7,967 bases of DNA from an uncultured Clostridia bacterium (GTDB lineage: Bacteria; Bacillota_A; Clostridia; TANB77; CAG-508). Position numbers and translations under genes: made by a program. The stretch is from the NCBI GenBank assembly GCA_949747745.1, contig CATKFT010000115.1:1-7967 (forward strand), written 5' to 3'. This document shows positions 5,310 to 7,967 of the stretch, in pieces (within the stretch, counting starts at the first letter, position 1; each line of letters starts with the position of its first letter). Under the pieces are notes generated by a model. The model searched no databases. It was not told where the DNA came from and saw nothing but the letters and a program-made list of their open reading frames with translations.

Positions 5310-6056
5310 ATGTATAAATTTTTTGTTACAAAAGAGCAAATATTTGATAATGTAATAGAAATAGTAGAAGATGTAAATCATATAAAAAATGTCTTAAGAC
5401 TTAATATTGGAGAGAAAATAGAGATATGTAATATAAGTAATTCTACTAATTATATATGTAAAATTATTAAAGTAGATAAGAACTTAGTAAAAGCGGAAAT
5501 TTTAAATGAAGTAGAAGTTAAAAACGAGCCTAAAGTATATTTACATATTTTTCAAGGTCTTCCTAAACAAGAAAAAATGGAAACAATTATTCAAAAAACT
5601 ACTGAAATAGGAGTTTGTGAAATTACTCCTGTAGTTATGAATAGATGTATTGTGAAATTAGATGATAAATCTAGTATGAAAAAAGTAGAACGTTGGCAAA
5701 AAGTTTCAGAAGTTGCGGCAAAGCAGAGTAAACGTGATAGAATTCCTATTGTGAATCAGCCAATTAGTATAAAAAGTATATATGAAAAAATAAAAAATTA
5801 TGATATAGTATTAGTAGCATATGAAAATGAAGAAGAAATTGGAATAAAAACAATACTTAAGCAATTGAATAAAAAAGATAGTACTAAAATAGCTGTTATA
5901 ATAGGACCAGAGGGTGGAATTGAAGAAAATGAGATTGGGTATTTAAAAGATATAGGAGCTAAAGTGATTACATTAGGAAGAAGAATTTTAAGAACAGAAA
6001 CAGCACCAATTGTTTTATCAAGTATAATAATGTATGAATTGGATGAAATGATTTAA
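5310..6056 (+). CDS. rsmE: 16S rRNA m3U1498 methyltransferase RsmE
   Basis: RsmE methylates N3 of U1498 (E. coli numbering) in 16S rRNA of the assembled small subunit, using S-adenosylmethionine. The 248-residue length is standard. Residues 1-70 match the PUA-like N-terminal RNA-binding domain (start MYKFFV, then HIKNVLRLNIGEKI). From about 75 on is the SPOUT domain, with KQEKMETIIQKTTEIGV (86-102), EVAAKQSKR (134-142), the cofactor loop motif IIGPEGGIEENEI (197-209) and the knotted closing segment LGRRILRTETA (222-232). All hallmark residues are present. An AGAGGA at 5294-5299 lies ten bases before the ATG. In many Firmicutes rsmE follows prmA; here it has its own promoter behind the xerD terminator. 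The stop is TAA. Confidence 0.97.
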   Translation: MYKFFVTKEQIFDNVIEIVEDVNHIKNVLRLNIGEKIEICNISNSTNYICKIIKVDKNLVKAEILNEVEVKNEPKVYLHIFQGLPKQEKMETIIQKTTEIGVCEITPVVMNRCIVKLDDKSSMKKVERWQKVSEVAAKQSKRDRIPIVNQPISIKSIYEKIKNYDIVLVAYENEEEIGIKTILKQLNKKDSTKIAVIIGPEGGIEENEIGYLKDIGAKVITLGRRILRTETAPIVLSSIIMYELDEMI

Positions 6057-6062
6057 TAAACA

Positions 6063-6132
6063 TTTAAAAAGCTAAAAGTAGATTTCATTACAAAGTAAAA
6101 TATTACTTCACTAATACTAGCTTTAGCTTATA
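6063..6132 (+). repeat. Dispersed intergenic repeat, copy 2, hairpin-forming
   Basis: This is the counterpart of 3974-4046. It folds well: AAGCTAAA (6069-6076) pairs with TTTAGCTT (6122-6129), AGTA (6077-6080) with TACT (6115-6118) across a three-base bulge, and an inner hairpin AAGTAA/TTACTT (6093-6098, 6103-6108) has a four-base loop. It begins seven bases past the rsmE stop, so it may also serve as the 3' end structure of that transcript. No T-run follows. Confidence 0.5.
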
Positions 6133-6186
6133 ACCAAGCATTAATTATAAATTGCAAACTATATTATAAATAAAAAACTATTTATT

Positions 6187-6229
6187 ATTCACATTAAATT
6201 TTCTTATGCAATCATTTATTAATGTGAAT
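6187..6229. repeat. 11-bp inverted repeat upstream of the membrane protein gene
   Basis: ATTCACATTAA (6187-6197) is perfectly complementary to TTAATGTGAAT (6219-6229) with a 21-base loop. No T-run follows. It ends 50 bases before the start at 6279. It could be an operator with widely spaced half-sites or a leader hairpin; the sequence does not decide. Confidence 0.45.
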
Positions 6230-6278
6230 TGGAATTGTAAAATTGATTGTAAATATTTATTATATGGAGATAAAGCTT

Positions 6279-6968
6279 ATGAAAAAATCGAATAAAAAAA
6301 ACAAGAAAAATAGAAATAATTTGAAACAAAATAGTAAAAGTAATATATCTAATAAAGAAAATTTTATAAATAAAGATAGTGTAAACAAAAAAGTTGCAAA
6401 AGAAGAGAGTGCAAGTGAAAAAAATTTAAACAAAGAGGTTATGAATAAAGAAGTTATAAGTGAAGAAGTTTTAAATGAAAATATAATAAATGAAAATGTT
6501 AAAAAAATAGAAAAAGAAATAATGAATAAAAAAGATATTCCAGTTGGAGAAGAAAATAGACTTAATAAAAAGGTTTTTGAAAATTTATTAATAGCAATTG
6601 CCATAATGATATTTCTGTATTTTATAGGACTAGGTTCTTTGAATATAGAATCATCAATATTTATTAAAGATTTAAAAGTATTTAGTATAGCACTTATCGT
6701 TTTTACAATTATATTATTTGAATATAGTTATAAAAAAGAAAATGCGAATGTATGCATACATGGAATAGAAATGTTTTTTCTAGCCATAGTAGTATTACTT
6801 TTTACATGTATATATACTTTATATTTTAAAGATTTTACTTTAATAAATACATTTGTTTCATATGTATTTGCAATATATTACACTGGAAAATCTATGATAA
6901 TATATAGAAAAATGAAGAAGGAATATATTGCAAGGCAAAGTGATATAGAAGAAATTATAAAAAGGTAA
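6279..6968 (+). CDS. Four-helix membrane protein with charged N-terminal tail
   Basis: I do not recognise a family. The 229-residue product has two parts. Residues 1-98 are very rich in Lys, Asn and Glu, probably cytoplasmic and partly coiled or disordered, with repeats of the NKEV/SEEV/NENI type at about 51-74. Four hydrophobic segments follow at roughly 100-118 (LLIAIAIMIFLYFIGLG), 131-150, 160-183 (MFFLAIVVLLFTCIYTLYF) and 187-207. The tail is basic and ends IARQSDIEEIIKR. There is no signal peptide and no catalytic motif. The ATG at 6279 is chosen because TGGAGA at 6265-6270 is eight bases upstream; an earlier in-frame ATG at 6243 has no such site and would add 12 residues that fit poorly. 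It lies between rsmE and yicC without obvious linkage to either. A membrane-anchored scaffold is conceivable but unsupported. Confidence 0.8.
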   Translation: MKKSNKKNKKNRNNLKQNSKSNISNKENFINKDSVNKKVAKEESASEKNLNKEVMNKEVISEEVLNENIINENVKKIEKEIMNKKDIPVGEENRLNKKVFENLLIAIAIMIFLYFIGLGSLNIESSIFIKDLKVFSIALIVFTIILFEYSYKKENANVCIHGIEMFFLAIVVLLFTCIYTLYFKDFTLINTFVSYVFAIYYTGKSMIIYRKMKKEYIARQSDIEEIIKR

Positions 6969-6993
6969 ATATAAACCAGAATGAAGAAAATTA

Positions 6994-7030
6994 ATATAGA
7001 AGAATTGATATAGAAGAATTGATATAGAAA
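6994..7030. repeat. 14-base tandem repeat
   Basis: The unit ATATAGAAGAATTG occurs at 6994-7007 and 7008-7021, followed by a partial third copy at 7022-7030. The last codons of the preceding gene (gatatagaagaaatt, about 6942-6956) are very similar to the unit. This suggests that slippage or duplication of the 3' end of that gene produced the spacer. A run of GATA-like units follows to about 7070. The rest of the 222-base gap up to 7190 shows no gene and no convincing promoter. Confidence 0.6.
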
Positions 7031-7190
7031 GCTAAAAAATAGATAAATAATATAGATAGAATAGATAAACTAATATATGAGTAAATGCAGAAACAATGAG
7101 TAAGTAGTTTAATATAAAAAATATAATTATGATATAAGAAAGGTAAATATAATAATTAAAACTTATTATATATGGTAACATGGTAGAAAT

Positions 7191-7967
7191 ATGAAAAGTA
7201 TGACAGGATTTGGACGAGCAAGATATGAAAAGGATAATTGAACATATAATGTAGAAATAAAATCAGTAAATCATAGATATAATGATATTACAATAAAAAT
7301 GCCAAGGAGCATTAGTTATTTAGAAGAAAAAGTAAAAAAGGAGGTATCTTCTAATACTTCAAGGGGAAAGATAGATGTTTTTATAAGTTTTGATAATAAT
7401 AGTACTTATGGCAAAAATATTAAAATAAATAAAGAACTAGCAAATATATACATAAAAGAATTAAAAATGCTTGCTAAAGAAAATGATATAGATAATAATA
7501 TTCAGGTTACAGAAATAGCAAAATTTCCAGATATATTAACAATAGAAAATATAGAAGATGAAAATATCATATGGGAAGAACTTATTTTATGTCTTAATAC
7601 AGCAATAGAAAGCCTTATACAAATGAGGCAAAATGAGGGAGATAAGATAAAAGAAGACTTAAAATTGAGAATTGAAGAAATTTTAGATAAAGTTTGTAAA
7701 ATTTCTATATATTCTACTAGACTTGTAGAAGAATATGTAGTAAAATTAGAAACAAGAATTAAAGAAATTTTAAAAACAGATATAGTAGATAAAGATAGAC
7801 TTGCACAAGAAATTGTAATTTATGCTGATAAATGTTCAGTAGAAGAAGAAATTACAAGATTAAAAAGTCATATTAGTCAATTTAAAGAATTGATTAATAT
7901 AGATATTCCAGTAGGTAAAAAAATAGATTTTCTAATTCAAGAAATGAACAGAGAAGTAAATACAATA
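7191..7967 (+). pseudogene. yicC: YicC-family endoribonuclease, in-frame TGA, cut by window end
   Basis: YicC (YloC in Bacillus) is a conserved bacterial RNA-processing protein described as an endoribonuclease. The start MKSMTGFGRARYEKDN is the family signature, and the frame then meets TGA at 7239-7241 (codon 17). After it the family sequence continues without fault: VEIKSVNHRY, MPRSISYLEEKVKKEV, SRGKIDVFISF, and near the window end EEEITRLKSHISQFKE and PVGKKIDFLIQEMNREVNTI. There are 259 codons in the window; roughly 30 residues are missing at the end. Comparison with the usual DENGRxFTVEIKSVNHRY form places the TGA near an arginine, so one base change from AGA or CGA would explain it. The next in-frame ATG lies beyond the conserved N-terminus. 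No good Shine-Dalgarno site is seen. Either a decaying gene, a sequence error, or a read-through site. In many Firmicutes yicC opens the remA-gmk-rpoZ cluster, which would follow beyond the window. Confidence 0.88.

Noticed and set aside
6235..6263. TTGTAA and TATTAT with a 17-base spacer as a promoter
   Set aside because: Transcription would start near 6270, within or after the ribosome site of the gene at 6279, leaving the transcript without it.
6243..6278. ATG at 6243 as the start of the membrane protein
   Set aside because: No Shine-Dalgarno sequence is present. The ATG at 6279 has TGGAGA at eight bases and a typical lysine-rich start.
6260..6604. Open frames on the - strand, including this one and others over spoIIM, xerD and the 655/1212 genes
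   Set aside because: They lie opposite well-supported genes, have hydrophobic low-complexity products expected from antisense of Lys- and Asn-rich codons, and lack good ribosome sites.
6994..7080. CRISPR-like array
   Set aside because: The repeats are short and directly abutting, without spacers. They are an ordinary tandem repeat with GATA-like low-complexity sequence.
7191..7967. TGA read as tryptophan or glycine throughout this genome
   Set aside because: All tryptophans in the intact genes use TGG, GGA is used freely for glycine, and no other gene in the window contains an in-frame TGA.

Overview
The window is very AT-rich and gene-dense, with every gene on the + strand. It most likely comes from the chromosome of an endospore-forming, low-GC member of the Clostridia. 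This rests on the sporulation gene spoIIM directly upstream of a XerD-type recombinase, an EndoQ/TIGR00375-type PHP nuclease next to spoIIM, strong Shine-Dalgarno sites, AGA-dominated arginine codons, and TAA as the stop of every intact gene. Two short lineage-specific genes and one membrane protein match no family I can name, which would suit a poorly cultured gut clade. That last point is inference.

Layout: rnhA (21-455). A sigma-A promoter overlapped by an inverted repeat (541-607) drives a two-gene unit: a degenerate HD-like protein (655-1194) and a small acidic protein (1212-1604). A second promoter (1776-1803) precedes the endoQ-type nuclease (1848-3056), then spoIIM (3209-3860), a 309-base gap, xerD (4170-5051), a structured gap ending in a strong terminator, rsmE (5310-6056), a repeat-bearing gap, a four-helix membrane protein (6279-6968), and yicC (7191 to the window end). 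The known genes serve DNA and RNA maintenance (RNase HI, EndoQ, XerD, RsmE, YicC) and sporulation (SpoIIM). They look like a housekeeping string, not an accessory island.

The most unusual feature is that three of the conserved genes are disrupted as written. endoQ and spoIIM each carry one extra C that shifts the frame by +1, and in both cases the extra C creates a CGG codon followed by A. Skipping that C restores the family-typical C-terminus exactly. I find no CGG codon in any intact gene of the window. yicC has an in-frame TGA at codon 17 inside otherwise perfect family sequence. Sequencing or assembly errors, recent gene decay, and recoding at CGG are all compatible with what is seen. The coincidence of context is the point most worth checking.

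The intergenic DNA is also structured. There is a 118-base element closed by a 19-bp stem (5102-5219), a larger region upstream of xerD whose right end resembles that stem (3865-4060), a ~70-base sequence shared between 3974-4046 and 6063-6132, and several perfect palindromes. They may be a small dispersed repeat family or structured leaders and terminators. Base composition makes chance matches a real concern.
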